This document shows positions 8,182 through 18,300 of a DNA stretch of 64,000 nucleotides, one piece after another. Location: positions 310,001-374,000 of the forward strand of contig CAZDDX010000002.1 of assembly GCA_964504345.1 (NCBI GenBank), in the 5' to 3' direction. A model generated the notes under the pieces. That model was not told the DNA's origin and made no database searches. It was given only the letters and a program-made list of their open reading frames with translations. Source of the DNA: CAMDTE01 sp964504345 (GTDB taxonomy: Bacteria; Bacteroidota; Bacteroidia; Flavobacteriales; Schleiferiaceae). Made by a program: the position numbers and the translations under genes. Every line of letters starts with the position of its first letter. Position 1 is the first letter of the stretch.

Positions 8182-8362
8182 AAACGAAAAGCCATCTGCG
8201 CACGCCGGATGCGCCTGTGCGCGCCCAAGCGTCTCACCTGCGCACAACCTTGCATCTCACAAGCGCGCCCTGCACCAACCAAGCGTCATACTGCCCGCCC
8301 TGCGAAACCCTGGGGACGGCCCCAGGCACCAGTGTGCCCGGCTGAAGCGATCGCCGCCTGAA
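8182..8362 (-). ncRNA. candidate structured small RNA, about 180 nt
   Basis: A perfect minus-strand -7 box at 8368-8375 would start transcription near 8362. Downstream lie the hairpins GGCAC/GTGCC (8325-8338) and CTGGGG/CCCCAG (8310-8325). A GCGCAC/GTGCGC stem (8198-8222) is followed on the minus strand by a T-rich tract with TTTTCGTTTT (8190-8181), a weak terminator. I found no SRP RNA, tmRNA or RNase P signature. The size would suit a 6S-like RNA, but I could not draw a long closed rod. This is a hypothesis. Confidence 0.3.
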
Positions 8363-8367
8363 TCAGG

Positions 8368-8375
8368 CAAAGATA
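8368..8375 (-). promoter_or_regulatory. isolated minus-strand -7 element
   Basis: The minus strand reads TATCTTTG inside the intergenic region with no coding frame directly downstream. The SPOR gene has its own closer box, so this one may serve the candidate small RNA. Confidence 0.4.
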
Positions 8376-8488
8376 ATTCTCTGTTATCCTTTGATTACCA
8401 TATTATTAGGAAACAATTTGATTGCAATAAAGCAACAATTTCTTAACCCAAAAGGGCCGATACTTGCCGCATCCTTAAAAACGAACAC

Positions 8489-11188
8489 ATGAAAAAAGTA
8501 TGCTCCTTTTTGGTGCTTTTGGCGGCCACGGCATTCTCTGCCTGGGCGCAACAGCCCGTCACCGGTGTTGCCGTTGACGAGACCAACATTCCGCTCCCCG
8601 GTGCGGTTGTTCTGCTCGACGGTGCCTCGAAAACGTACACCGACGCACAAGGTCGATTCAGTTTCAATAAAGTTACCGACGGTGCGCACTCTTTGGTACT
8701 GGAATACCCCGGTTACGACAAAGTAACCAAAACCATTCAAGCCGGAACGCACGTCGTTTTGAAGACGTCGTTGACTGCCAACACCCTGTCTGAAGCAAAC
8801 GTCGTTGGCTCGTACCTGCAGGGTCAGGCCAAGGCCATTAACAAGCAGGCGAGCAACGTCAACACCACCAACGTGGTGTCGTCGGACCAAGTGGGACGTT
8901 TCCCGGACGATAACATTGGCGACGCGTTGAAGCGCGTGAGCGGCATCACCATGCAGAACGACCAAGGCGAGGCCCGCAACATCATTGTTCGCGGCTTGGC
9001 TCCTCAGTTGAACAGCGTGACCATTAACGGCGAGCGCATTCCTTCCGCAGAGGGCGATAACCGCAACATCCAGTTGGACTTGATTGGAGCGGACATGATT
9101 CAAACGCTGGAGGTGAACAAAACGTTGACCCCAGACATGGATGCCGACGCCATTGGCGGTTCTGTGAATTTGGTTACCCGTGCCGCAGTGGGCGGACGTC
9201 GTGCCTTTGTGAACGGCGGGTTGCAGTACAACGCCCTGCGCCAGGCTACTACATTGAACGGAAGTTTCTCCTACGCCGATCGTTTTGCCAAGGACCGTTT
9301 GGGCTTGGTGGTGAGTGGGTCGCGCAAGGACAACGTCTTTGGATCCGACAACTACGAAATGGAATGGGACTTTTCCGGCGCTGAGCCGCTGGTGACCAAC
9401 TACGAGGTTCGCGTGTACGACGTACAGCGCTTGCGCCAGAATTTGTCCGTCAATGCGGACTACCGTTTGGCCCCGGGCCACACATTGTTCTTTTCGTCCA
9501 TGGTGTCCAACCGTAAAGACTGGGAAAACCGCTTCCGCATTCGCTACAAGGACATTGAGCTGTTGGAAGACGGCACCTACGAAGGCGAAGTGCGCATGCA
9601 GACCAAGGGCGGCGCGGCAGGCACCAAAAATGCGCGTTTGGAGAACCAAAACATGAACAACTTCGCCTTGCGCGGCGAGCATCTTTTTGGTCAATTGAAA
9701 ATGGACTGGAGTGCCAACCAATCGTTTGCCAACGAGTTGCGTCCTGGTGAGCGCTACATGCAGTACCGCGTGAAGGGCGCGCCGCTGGAAATCACCAACA
9801 ACGATCCCGAGCGCATGGTGTTTGTCGCTACCGGAAAAGGATCGGTGTCTGAAGATTTTAAACTGCACGAATTGACGGAGCAAAACCAAAACACCTTCGA
9901 TCGGGACCGCAACGCGCGTTTGGATTTCACCTTGCCCGTGGCCAACGGAAACCTGAAGTTTGGTGCCCGTTTGCGCACCAAAACGAAGGAGCGCGATTTG
10001 GATTTTACGGCCTATGAATTCAACAACGACGAGCCCACGTTGCAAGACAACGCCTTGGCCACCCCGCGTTTGAACACGTTTATGCCCGGTACGGATTTCT
10101 TCGCACAAGACGGCACGCAGCGGTTCTTCGATCCCGCAACCTTGGGCGCGTACGATTTCACAAACGCCGCTGAATTCACCGGAAAACCCGTGCCAGAGGA
10201 ATACGCCGCAGAGGAATACACGGCCCGCGAGAACATTTTGGGTGCCTACGCCATGTACACCCGCACGTGGAAGAAACTGACCGCAATCGGTGGCCTTCGT
10301 TGGGAGCAAACCCAAAACGTTTACTCCGGAAAGCTGTTCAACCTGGACGACGGAAACAAGGAGGACTCCATCAGCAGCAATACGTACAACAACGTGTTGC
10401 CCAGCCTTTTGCTGAAGTACCAGGTGTCCAAGAACAGCGTGGTTCGCTTGGCCGGTACCAGCGCCCTGGCACGCCCCAATTACTACGATTTGGTTCCGTT
10501 TGCGGCCTTCTCGTTTGACGACAGCGAAGCCTCTTTTGGCAATCCCAACCTGAGTGCGGCCCGCGCAACAAACGTCGATTTGAGCTACGAGAGTTACTTC
10601 AAGAACATTGGCTTGGTTTCTGTGGGCGGTTTCTACAAGTACATCGACAAATTCATTTACACGGAGCGCGGTGAGGAAACGTTTGGCGGCGAAAAGTTCC
10701 AAACGGATCGTCCAGAAAACGGCAACTTCGCTACCGTTTCTGGTTTGGAGGTTGCTTTCCAGCGCTCCTTGGGCAACACCGGGATTTGGAAGTCGTTTAA
10801 CTTCTACACCAACGCTACCGCAACGCGCTCCACCACCAACGGCATTCGCGAAGGCGAGGTAACGTCTTTGGCGGGTACCGCACCTTTGATGGTAAACGCG
10901 TCTTTGGCGTACGACACCAAGAAGTTTATGGCGCGCTTGAGCTTCAACCACGCGGCAAGCTACGTGGACGAGTACGGCGGAGACGCTACGGAAGACCGCT
11001 TCTACGGGGCGCAGTCGTTCCTGGATTTCAATGCCTACTACAGTTTGACCAAGAAGGTTCGCATCTTCGCCGACGTGAACAACTTGACGAACCAACCGCT
11101 GCGCTACTTCCAAAACACGAAGGAGTACACCATGCAGGCTGAATACTACGGATTGCGCGCCAACTTGGGCGTGAAGTGGGATTTGTAA
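8489..11188 (+). CDS. TonB-dependent outer membrane receptor
   Basis: The 899-residue protein has a Sec signal peptide (cleaved near WAQ, residue ~21), a carboxypeptidase-regulatory-like beta domain (about 24-95), a plug (about 110-230, with DALKRVSGITMQND and NIIVRGLAPQLNSVTING) and a large beta barrel ending in hydrophobic-alternating sequence (LGVKWDL). It resembles the TonB-receptor subfamily with an N-terminal CarboxypepD_reg-like domain rather than SusC, since no SusD partner follows. The ligand is unknown. It stands alone, with a strong terminator at 11211-11244. Confidence 0.92.
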   Translation: MKKVCSFLVLLAATAFSAWAQQPVTGVAVDETNIPLPGAVVLLDGASKTYTDAQGRFSFNKVTDGAHSLVLEYPGYDKVTKTIQAGTHVVLKTSLTANTLSEANVVGSYLQGQAKAINKQASNVNTTNVVSSDQVGRFPDDNIGDALKRVSGITMQNDQGEARNIIVRGLAPQLNSVTINGERIPSAEGDNRNIQLDLIGADMIQTLEVNKTLTPDMDADAIGGSVNLVTRAAVGGRRAFVNGGLQYNALRQATTLNGSFSYADRFAKDRLGLVVSGSRKDNVFGSDNYEMEWDFSGAEPLVTNYEVRVYDVQRLRQNLSVNADYRLAPGHTLFFSSMVSNRKDWENRFRIRYKDIELLEDGTYEGEVRMQTKGGAAGTKNARLENQNMNNFALRGEHLFGQLKMDWSANQSFANELRPGERYMQYRVKGAPLEITNNDPERMVFVATGKGSVSEDFKLHELTEQNQNTFDRDRNARLDFTLPVANGNLKFGARLRTKTKERDLDFTAYEFNNDEPTLQDNALATPRLNTFMPGTDFFAQDGTQRFFDPATLGAYDFTNAAEFTGKPVPEEYAAEEYTARENILGAYAMYTRTWKKLTAIGGLRWEQTQNVYSGKLFNLDDGNKEDSISSNTYNNVLPSLLLKYQVSKNSVVRLAGTSALARPNYYDLVPFAAFSFDDSEASFGNPNLSAARATNVDLSYESYFKNIGLVSVGGFYKYIDKFIYTERGEETFGGEKFQTDRPENGNFATVSGLEVAFQRSLGNTGIWKSFNFYTNATATRSTTNGIREGEVTSLAGTAPLMVNASLAYDTKKFMARLSFNHAASYVDEYGGDATEDRFYGAQSFLDFNAYYSLTKKVRIFADVNNLTNQPLRYFQNTKEYTMQAEYYGLRANLGVKWDL

Positions 11189-11210
11189 GCTGTACACAGC
11201 TGGTTTTTGA

Positions 11211-11244
11211 GGAGGGCTGCCCCGCGGGGCAACCCTCCTTTTTT
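11211..11244 (+). terminator. intrinsic terminator of the TonB receptor gene
   Basis: The 6-bp outer arms GGAGGG/CCCTCC and an inner palindrome (11218-11231) form a hairpin with one C-A mismatch, followed by a run of six T (11239-11244). Confidence 0.85.
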
Positions 11245-11245
11245 C

Positions 11246-11277
11246 TTGCAGCAAGAAGCAACGGGACGTACTTTTGT
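11246..11277 (+). promoter_or_regulatory. suf operon promoter
   Basis: TACTTTTGT at 11269-11277 matches the -7 consensus exactly, and a TTG at 11246-11248 lies 20 nt upstream, the expected spacing for the -33 element. The predicted transcript starts near 11282, giving a leader of about 107 nt before sufA. Confidence 0.65.
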
Positions 11278-11283
11278 TCAAAA

Positions 11284-11300
11284 TTTAGACCCGTTCTAAA
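11284..11300. promoter_or_regulatory. palindromic operator at the suf transcription start
   Basis: TTTAGA (11284-11289) and TCTAAA (11295-11300) are perfect inverted arms with a 5-nt spacer. The site begins seven nucleotides after the -7 box, on top of the expected start point, which is a typical repressor position. The TTTAG half-site resembles DtxR/MntR-type metal-regulator boxes; that link is inference. Confidence 0.5.
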
Positions 11301-11388
11301 CAAGCGTACGGATTTTGCGGTTAATCCCCGTGAATTCGGTGCACAACCGGGTCCTTTTTGCAACAGTTCCTAACCCAAGTCCCACCCC

Positions 11389-11712
11389 ATGGTGCACGTA
11401 TCCGATGCTGCAGCCCGTCAAATTCAGCGCCTGCTCAGTGAGGAAGGCCGGAGCGACGCCTTTATTCGCGTTCGCGTGAAAAGCGGTGGCTGCAGTGGCC
11501 TCAGCTACGATTTTGGTTTTGTGGACGCCCCCGAGGAAGGCGACCAAACGTTTGAAGAGCACGGCGTCAAGATGCTCGTGGAGAAAAAGAGTTTGCTCTA
11601 TTTGTTGGGCACCACCCTGGATTTCAGCGGCGGCCTCAACGGCAAGGGCTTTGTGTTCAACAACCCCAACGCCGCTCGCACGTGCGGCTGCGGAGAATCC
11701 TTCGCGGTATGA
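11389..11712 (+). CDS. sufA: A-type Fe-S cluster carrier
   Basis: This 107-residue protein is an A-type iron-sulfur carrier that takes clusters from the SufBCD scaffold to target proteins. The three conserved cysteines are present: one in GGCSGL and two in CGCGES near the C-terminus. It is the first gene after the suf promoter and operator, and its stop overlaps the sufB start by 4 bp (ATGA). The name sufA is by operon position; by sequence alone iscA or erpA would fit as well. Confidence 0.9.
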   Translation: MVHVSDAAARQIQRLLSEEGRSDAFIRVRVKSGGCSGLSYDFGFVDAPEEGDQTFEEHGVKMLVEKKSLLYLLGTTLDFSGGLNGKGFVFNNPNAARTCGCGESFAV

Positions 11713-13145
11713 GCCAAGACGAAATCCTAGAAGGCGTCACCTCCGCCGAGTACAAGTACGGTTTCACTACGGATTTTGAGTCCGACAACCTGCCTCCGGG
11801 CTTGGACGAGGGCGTGATCCGCGCACTGTCGGCCAAAAAGAACGAACCGGAATGGCTGACGGAATGGCGTTTGGAAGCCTTCCGCATTTGGCAGTCCATG
11901 GAGGAGCCGGAATGGGCCAATGTTCGGTACACTAAACCCGACTATCAGGCCATCTCCTACTATTCCGCACCGGTCAAAAAGCAGGTAAACAGCTTGGACG
12001 AGGTGGATCCGGAGTTGCTCAAGACTTTTGAAAAACTGGGCATCAGTTTGGACGAACAAAAACGTTTGTCTGGCGTGGCCATGGACGTTGTGGTGGATTC
12101 GGTTAGCGTAGCCACCACTTTTAAGGCCACCCTGGCCGAAAAAGGCATCATCTTTTGCAGCATTTCCGACGCCGTACACGAGCACCCAGAACTGGTACGC
12201 AAGTACTTGGGGACGGTGGTTCCGCGCACGGACAATTTCTTTGCTGCATTGAACAGCGCCGTCTTCACGGACGGCAGCTTTTGCTACATCCCAAAAGGCG
12301 TTCGTTGCCCCATGGAACTGTCCACGTACTTCCGCATCAACCAAGCGGGGACGGGTCAGTTTGAACGCACCTTACTCATTGCAGACCAAGGAAGTTACGT
12401 GAGCTACTTGGAAGGCTGCACCGCACCTTCGCGGGACGAAAACCAGCTGCACGCTGCGGTGGTGGAATTGGTGGCGTTGGACGATGCGGAAATCAAGTAC
12501 TCAACGGTCCAAAACTGGTACCCAGGCGATGCCGAAGGCAAGGGTGGGGTCTTCAATTTTGTGACCAAGCGCGGTATTTGCGAGAAGCGCGCCAAAATCT
12601 CGTGGACCCAAGTGGAAACCGGTTCCGCGGTGACGTGGAAGTACCCCAGTTGCATTTTGAAAGGAGACGACAGCGTGGGCGAATTTTACAGCGTGGCGGT
12701 GACCAACAACTACCAGCAAGCAGACACCGGCACCAAGATGATTCACTTGGGCAAGCGCACCAAGAGCACCATCATCAGCAAGGGCATCTGCGCGGGGCAT
12801 AGCAACGGCAGCTACCGCGGATTGGTGAAAATGGGGCCGCGCGCCGAAGGTGCGCGAAACTTCTCCCAGTGCGACTCATTGTTGATGGGCGACGGATGCG
12901 GCAGCCACACCTTCCCGTACATCGAGATCCAAAACAAATCCGCTCAAGTAGAACACGAGGCCACCACCAGCAAAATTGGGGAGGACCAAATCTTCTACTG
13001 CAACCAGCGCGGCATGGACACAGAAGCGGCCATTGCCCTGATTGTCAACGGTTACTGCAAAGATGTTTTGAACCAACTCCCCATGGAATTTGCCGTGGAG
13101 GCCCAAAAATTACTCGCCATCAGTTTGGAAGGATCCGTCGGATAA
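11709..13145 (+). CDS. sufB: Fe-S cluster assembly scaffold SufB
   Basis: SufB is the main scaffold of the SUF machine; with SufC and SufD it builds Fe-S clusters in the cytoplasm. The 478-residue length and core ([43 protein letters not shown]-like region, [19 protein letters not shown]) are typical. I begin at ATG 11709, coupled to sufA, rather than nine codons earlier, because the MSQDE start suits the family. It is followed 34 nt later by sufC. Confidence 0.96.
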   Translation: MSQDEILEGVTSAEYKYGFTTDFESDNLPPGLDEGVIRALSAKKNEPEWLTEWRLEAFRIWQSMEEPEWANVRYTKPDYQAISYYSAPVKKQVNSLDEVDPELLKTFEKLGISLDEQKRLSGVAMDVVVDSVSVATTFKATLAEKGIIFCSISDAVHEHPELVRKYLGTVVPRTDNFFAALNSAVFTDGSFCYIPKGVRCPMELSTYFRINQAGTGQFERTLLIADQGSYVSYLEGCTAPSRDENQLHAAVVELVALDDAEIKYSTVQNWYPGDAEGKGGVFNFVTKRGICEKRAKISWTQVETGSAVTWKYPSCILKGDDSVGEFYSVAVTNNYQQADTGTKMIHLGKRTKSTIISKGICAGHSNGSYRGLVKMGPRAEGARNFSQCDSLLMGDGCGSHTFPYIEIQNKSAQVEHEATTSKIGEDQIFYCNQRGMDTEAAIALIVNGYCKDVLNQLPMEFAVEAQKLLAISLEGSVG

Positions 13146-13179
13146 TCCGCAAAACCGCCCGAGCGAAACAGAAGAAATC

Positions 13180-13938
13180 ATGCTATCCATTCAAAATTTA
13201 CAGGCCGGTTTGGCCGACGGAACGTCCATCCTCAAGGGCATTAACTTGGAGGTTAAACCCGGTGAAGTTCACGCCATTATGGGCCCCAACGGCTCCGGAA
13301 AAAGCACCTTGTCCAGCGTGGTGGCCGGCCGGGAAGAATACGAAGTCACCGGCGGCGATGTTTTGCTGGACGGCGAATCCATTTTGGATTGCTCGCCGGA
13401 GGAACGCGCCCACAAGGGGATTTTCTTGAGCTTTCAATACCCCGTGGAAATTCCGGGAGTGTCCGTCAGCAACTTCATCAAAACCGCACTGAATGCCCAC
13501 CGCGCTGCGCGCGGCGAAGGGCCGTTGGAAGCCGCTTTGCTGCTGAAAAAAATGCGCGAAAAGTTGGAGCTGTTGGAAATGGACAAGAGCTTTTTGAGCC
13601 GTTCGTTGAACGAAGGGTTTTCCGGCGGCGAAAAAAAGCGCAACGAAATCTTCCAAATGGCCATGCTGGAGCCCCGTTTGGCCATTTTGGACGAAACGGA
13701 CAGCGGCCTGGATATTGACGCCTTGCGCATTGTGGCCCAAGGGGTTAACGCTTTGAAGAGCCCAACCAATGCGGTGGTGGTCATCACCCACTACCAGCGT
13801 TTGTTGGACTACATCGTTCCGGACTACGTGCACGTTTTGCTCAACGGAAAAATCGTCAAAAGCGGCACCAAAGATTTGGCGCTCGAGTTGGAGGAGCGCG
13901 GGTACGACTGGATCAAAAAAGAAAACGCCGGCAAATAA
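13180..13938 (+). CDS. sufC: Fe-S assembly ATPase SufC
   Basis: SufC is the ABC-type ATPase that drives the SufBD scaffold. The 252-residue protein has Walker [10 protein letters not shown], the signature SGGEKKRNE and Walker [13 protein letters not shown], all typical of SufC. The start is ATG 13180, which gives the usual MLSIQNLQ beginning. Its TAA stop shares a base with the sufD ATG (TAATG). A 6-bp GC palindrome with a TGC loop lies at 13500-13514 in the coding sequence. Confidence 0.96.
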   Translation: MLSIQNLQAGLADGTSILKGINLEVKPGEVHAIMGPNGSGKSTLSSVVAGREEYEVTGGDVLLDGESILDCSPEERAHKGIFLSFQYPVEIPGVSVSNFIKTALNAHRAARGEGPLEAALLLKKMREKLELLEMDKSFLSRSLNEGFSGGEKKRNEIFQMAMLEPRLAILDETDSGLDIDALRIVAQGVNALKSPTNAVVVITHYQRLLDYIVPDYVHVLLNGKIVKSGTKDLALELEERGYDWIKKENAGK

Positions 13939-15248
13939 TGCACAATACGTTGCTGAATTTATACGCGGAACACGAGGCAGACTTGGCCCGGGAAAGCGGC
14001 GATGCGGTTGCGTCCAAAAGACGTGCGGCCATCGATCGATTTGAGGCGTTGGGCTTTCCCACCAAGCACTGGGAATCCTGGAAGTACACTTCGCTGAAAA
14101 CCACCCTTGCGACGGAATACACCACCGTGCCACCTTTTGCCTCTGCGAGCCAACACGCTCTGGAGTTTAAGGACCTGGAATCCTACTTTTTGGACGAATT
14201 GGACGCCTACCGCGTGGTGTTCGTCAACGGGGTCTATTCTTCTTGGTTGAGCAGCACCACTCACCAAGGCATAGACGTCTGTACGCTGGGCAGCTCATGG
14301 CGCAAATCCCCCGAGTGGTTGGCGGAAAACTTTGCCGCTTTGGACGAATTGGACGAGCCCTTGGTGCTCCTGAACCGCGCTCTGGCCCGGGAAGGTGCCC
14401 TGGTGCACATCCCCAAGAACACTGCCGCAGACAAGCCCATCCAAATCTTCTACTTCACCACGGCGGACGAGCCGGTGTTTGCCCAAGTGCGCAACATCGT
14501 AGTGGTGGAGTCCGGAGCGCGCGTGGAAATCGTGGAGCGGCACCAAGCGCTCAACGGTAAAGCCCACTGGACCAACGCCGTCACGGAAATTCGCGTGGCG
14601 CCCAACGCTCACGTTCGGTACACCAAATTGCAAAACGACGTTTCAACGGCCACGCTCACGGACGCCACTTTTGTGCACCAAGTGGCGGACAGCACGGCCG
14701 TCGTCAATACCTTTAGTTTCGGCGGAAAACTCACCCGCAACGACCTTCGCTTTCACCTGGCCGGTTCTAATGCGGAGGCGCATTTGCATGGATTAACCCT
14801 CATCAATGGAGACGAGCACGTTGACCACCGCACTTTTGTAGACCACGCGGTGCCCCATTGCACCAGCCGCGAGGTGTACAAAGGAGTCTACGACGGCCGT
14901 TCCCACGGGGTCTTCAACGGACAAATCATGGTGCGTCCGCAAGCGCAAAAGACCCTCGCCTTTCAGCAAAACGACAACCTGTTGTTGAACGACCGCGCGC
15001 AGATTGATACCAAGCCGCAGTTGGAGATTTTTGCCGACGACGTCAAGTGTTCCCACGGCTGCACCGTGGGCCAGCTGGATGCCGACGCCCTCTTTTACTT
15101 GCGTGCCCGCGGAATCCCCGAAACCGAAGCACGCGCCCTGCTCATGCTGGCCTTTGCCAACGATGCCTTGGCGCAGGTGGAACTTCCCGCATTGGAACGC
15201 AAACTCCACGCATTGATCCACAAAAAGCTGGGCGTTTCAGTAGCTTAA
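13938..15248 (+). CDS. sufD: Fe-S cluster assembly protein SufD
   Basis: SufD is the SufB paralogue completing the SufBC2D complex. The 436-residue protein has the N-terminal HWESWKYTSL segment and the C-terminal core (KCSHGCTVGQLDADALFYLR, RGIPETEARALL) conserved in the family. It ends the suf cluster here; sufS and sufE, often next in Bacteroidota, are not in the following 49 kb of this window. Confidence 0.95.
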   Translation: MHNTLLNLYAEHEADLARESGDAVASKRRAAIDRFEALGFPTKHWESWKYTSLKTTLATEYTTVPPFASASQHALEFKDLESYFLDELDAYRVVFVNGVYSSWLSSTTHQGIDVCTLGSSWRKSPEWLAENFAALDELDEPLVLLNRALAREGALVHIPKNTAADKPIQIFYFTTADEPVFAQVRNIVVVESGARVEIVERHQALNGKAHWTNAVTEIRVAPNAHVRYTKLQNDVSTATLTDATFVHQVADSTAVVNTFSFGGKLTRNDLRFHLAGSNAEAHLHGLTLINGDEHVDHRTFVDHAVPHCTSREVYKGVYDGRSHGVFNGQIMVRPQAQKTLAFQQNDNLLLNDRAQIDTKPQLEIFADDVKCSHGCTVGQLDADALFYLRARGIPETEARALLMLAFANDALAQVELPALERKLHALIHKKLGVSVA

Positions 15249-15311
15249 GCACCCCAATAGCTCGTCAAATTCCTTATCTTCGTTGGCTTAAAGAGTGAAA
15301 ACAGCCAGCGA

Positions 15312-18300
15312 ATGAATGCTTCTTCCTACCAACGCATCAACAACCTACTCGGTTGGTTGGTGTTTGTGATTGCCAGCGCCACCTACGTCCTAACGGTAGA
15401 GCCTACCACCAGTTTCTGGGACTGCGGCGAATACATTGCGACCTCGGTCAAACTGCAGGTGGGACACCCTCCCGGAGCGCCGTTGTTCCAGTTGATGGGC
15501 GCGGTTGTGGCCAACTTGTTGGCCGGTGACGTAACGCAGCAGGCGTACTACGTGAACCTGCTGTCTGCGTTTTCTTCCAGCTTCACCATTTTGTTCCTCT
15601 TTTGGTCCATCACAGCCATCGCCAAGCGCTTGATTGCGCGATTGGGTGAACAAACCCCGGCCCGTACCGTCGCTATTTTTGGTGCTGGTGCAGTGGGTGC
15701 CTTGGCCTACACGTTTTCCGACTCCTTTTGGTTCAGTGCCGTTGAAGGCGAAGTATACGCCATGAGCTCGTTCTTCACGGCCTTGGCCTTCTGGGCCGGT
15801 CTGAAGTGGGAAGCAGCGGTGGACCACGATCCCTACGCCAACCGCTGGTTGTTGCTCGTGGCTTATGCCGTGGGCCTCACCGTGGGCGTGCACATTTTGG
15901 CCTTCCTCGTCATTCCAGCGGTGGTCATGTTGGTGTACTACAAGCTCTATAAAGACCGTTCCTGGAAAGGATTCCTGATTGCAAACACGGTTTCTGTGGC
16001 GGTCCTGGCCTTCGTTTTTGCCATCATCATTCCGTTCATCCTGAAGGTATTTGGCTTCTTGGAAATACAGTCGGTCAATACCGTAGGACTCCCCAAGAAC
16101 TCCGGTACCCTGCTGGCGTTTGGCCTGTTTGTAGGCGCCGTGGTATACGGCTTGCAGTGGGCTAAAAAAACCAACAAGCCCCTCATCTCGCAAGGCATTC
16201 TGGCGGTGGTGTTCATCATGATTGGGTACTCTACCTTCTTGACCTTGGCCATTCGTTCCAACACCAATACACCAATCGACGAAAACAATCCGGAAGACGC
16301 CATTTCCTTACTGGCGTACTACAACCGCGAGCAGTACGGCGACTGGCCTGTTTTGTACGGACAGAGCTTCAACGCTCCTCTGGACCCGCAACAGCCCTAC
16401 AAAGACGGCAAGCCTACCTACGCATACAGCGAGGAAACCGGTAAATACGAAGTGACCAACGACGGCAAGGCGTCGGTGCCCAACTACGACAAGCGGTACA
16501 TCGGCTTCTTCCCGCGGATGTGGTCCGATCAGTCCGACCACGTGCAGAACTACATGAGTTTGATGAAAATCACGGACAAGGACGCCCCAATTTCCTTTGG
16601 GAAGCACTTTTCCTTCTTCGTGAAGTACCAACTTGGTCAACTGTGGTTCCGCTACTTCATGTGGAATTTTGCCGGACGCCAAAACGACGAACAAAATCGC
16701 TACGAATTCACCAAAGGCAACTGGATCACGGGCATTACGTTCTGGGACGAAGCACGTTTGGGCCCGCAGGACAACCAGCCGACGTTCCTCAAAAACAACC
16801 CGGCCCGAAACGTTTACTATGCACTTCCGCTTGTTCTGGGCTTGGTGGGGCTCTTTTTCCAGTTCTCCAAAGACAAAGATCACACTTGGGTATTGACCTC
16901 GTTGTTCCTCTTTACGGGCATCGCGGTTGCAGTCTATACCAACCAAAAGCCGTTTGAACCGCGCGAGCGGGACTACGCCTTTGTGGGCTCCTTCTACGTC
17001 TTTGCCATTTGGATTGGTCTGGGTGTGGTGGCCCTAGTGGAGTGGCTGGGCAAGTTGCGTTCCACAGCCACAGCCGCCTTGGTAACCGCGGCTATGCTCG
17101 TAGCGGTTCCGGGCCTCATGGCACAGCAAAACTGGGACGACCACAACCGCTCCAACCGCTACACCGCGCGGGACATTGCGAAGGCCTACTTGGACTCTTG
17201 CGAAAAAAACGCCATTCTCTTCACCAACGGTGACAACGATACCTTCCCGCTTTGGTACGTGCAAGAGGTAGAGGGCTACCGAACGGACGTGCGCATCGTG
17301 AACCTCTCCTTGCTCAACACGGATTGGTACATCGACATGATGAAGCGCAAGTACTACGAAGGAGCGCCTGTACCCTTCCGCTTTGAAAAGAGCCAGTACG
17401 TTCAGGGTACGCGCGATGTGCTCTTCTACCAAGACATTGGCGTTCAAGGACGTTGGTACATCGAAGACTTCTTGAATTGGACACGTCGGGACGATGCCGC
17501 CACCAAGTTCACGGCCTACCAAGGCACGGAGGCCCCCAAGCAGTTCTCCTTCTTCCCCCAGAAGAAATGGCGCATTCCTGTGAACAAGGAGCAAGTACTT
17601 AAGAACAACGTGGTCCCCGCCGACCAAGCGGACCGTATTCTTGAATACATCGATTGGGACTGGGGGTCGAGCGTAATCTCGAAACGCGATTTGATGTTGA
17701 TTGACCTTTTGGCCAACAACGATTGGTCCCGTCCGATTTACTTCAGCACGACGGTGGGATCCACGGCCAGCGGATTCTTCTGGCTGACTCCGTACTTCCG
17801 TTTGGAAGGATTGGCGTACCGTTTTGTTCCTGTGAAGAGCTCCACTCCGGAAGGATCGTACGACTTTGGCGACGTGAACGCCGAAGCCTGCTACAATCTG
17901 ATGGTGAACCCCAAAAACGAGGCGGGCAAATTCCAGTATGGCAATATGGAGGATCCCAACGTTTATTTGGACGAAACCAACCGTCGTTTGTGCTTCAACT
18001 TGCGTACCTCATTCGGTCGTGCAGCCTCTACGTTAGCCATTCAAGGCCAAAACAAGAAGGCCATTGAAATGCTGGACTTTGGCATGCAAAAGATGCCGGT
18101 GGAGCGCTTTGGCTACGACTACTTCTTGCTGAGCATGATTGAGGGCTACTTCCGCGCCGGTGCTAAAGACAAAGCCAACAAATTGGTAGACGGTTTTGCA
18201 GCTAACTTGGACGAGAACCTCAACTACTACGCTCAATACCGCGGTGCCAAGCGCGCGTTTGTGTCCCAGGACATTGAAGGCGATTTGCAATACTACCAAA

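Larger units (their letters stand above)
8098..8488. other. 391-bp gene-free region between SPOR and TonB receptor genes
   Basis: No open frame here looks coding on either strand. It holds the SPOR promoter (8129-8136), a GC-rich block (about 8190-8350) with degenerate tandem repeats and two perfect small hairpins (8310-8325 and 8325-8338), a second minus-strand -7 box (8368-8375), and an AT-rich lead into the receptor gene (8375-8488). No clear promoter for the receptor was found. Confidence 0.7.

Noticed and set aside
8182..8362. SRP RNA, tmRNA or RNase P RNA in the long intergenic region.
   Set aside because: The diagnostic conserved sequences of these RNAs are absent.
8384..11281. A 965-codon open frame on the minus strand.
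   Set aside because: It is antisense to the TonB receptor along its full length, has no domain and arises from the codon bias of the real gene.
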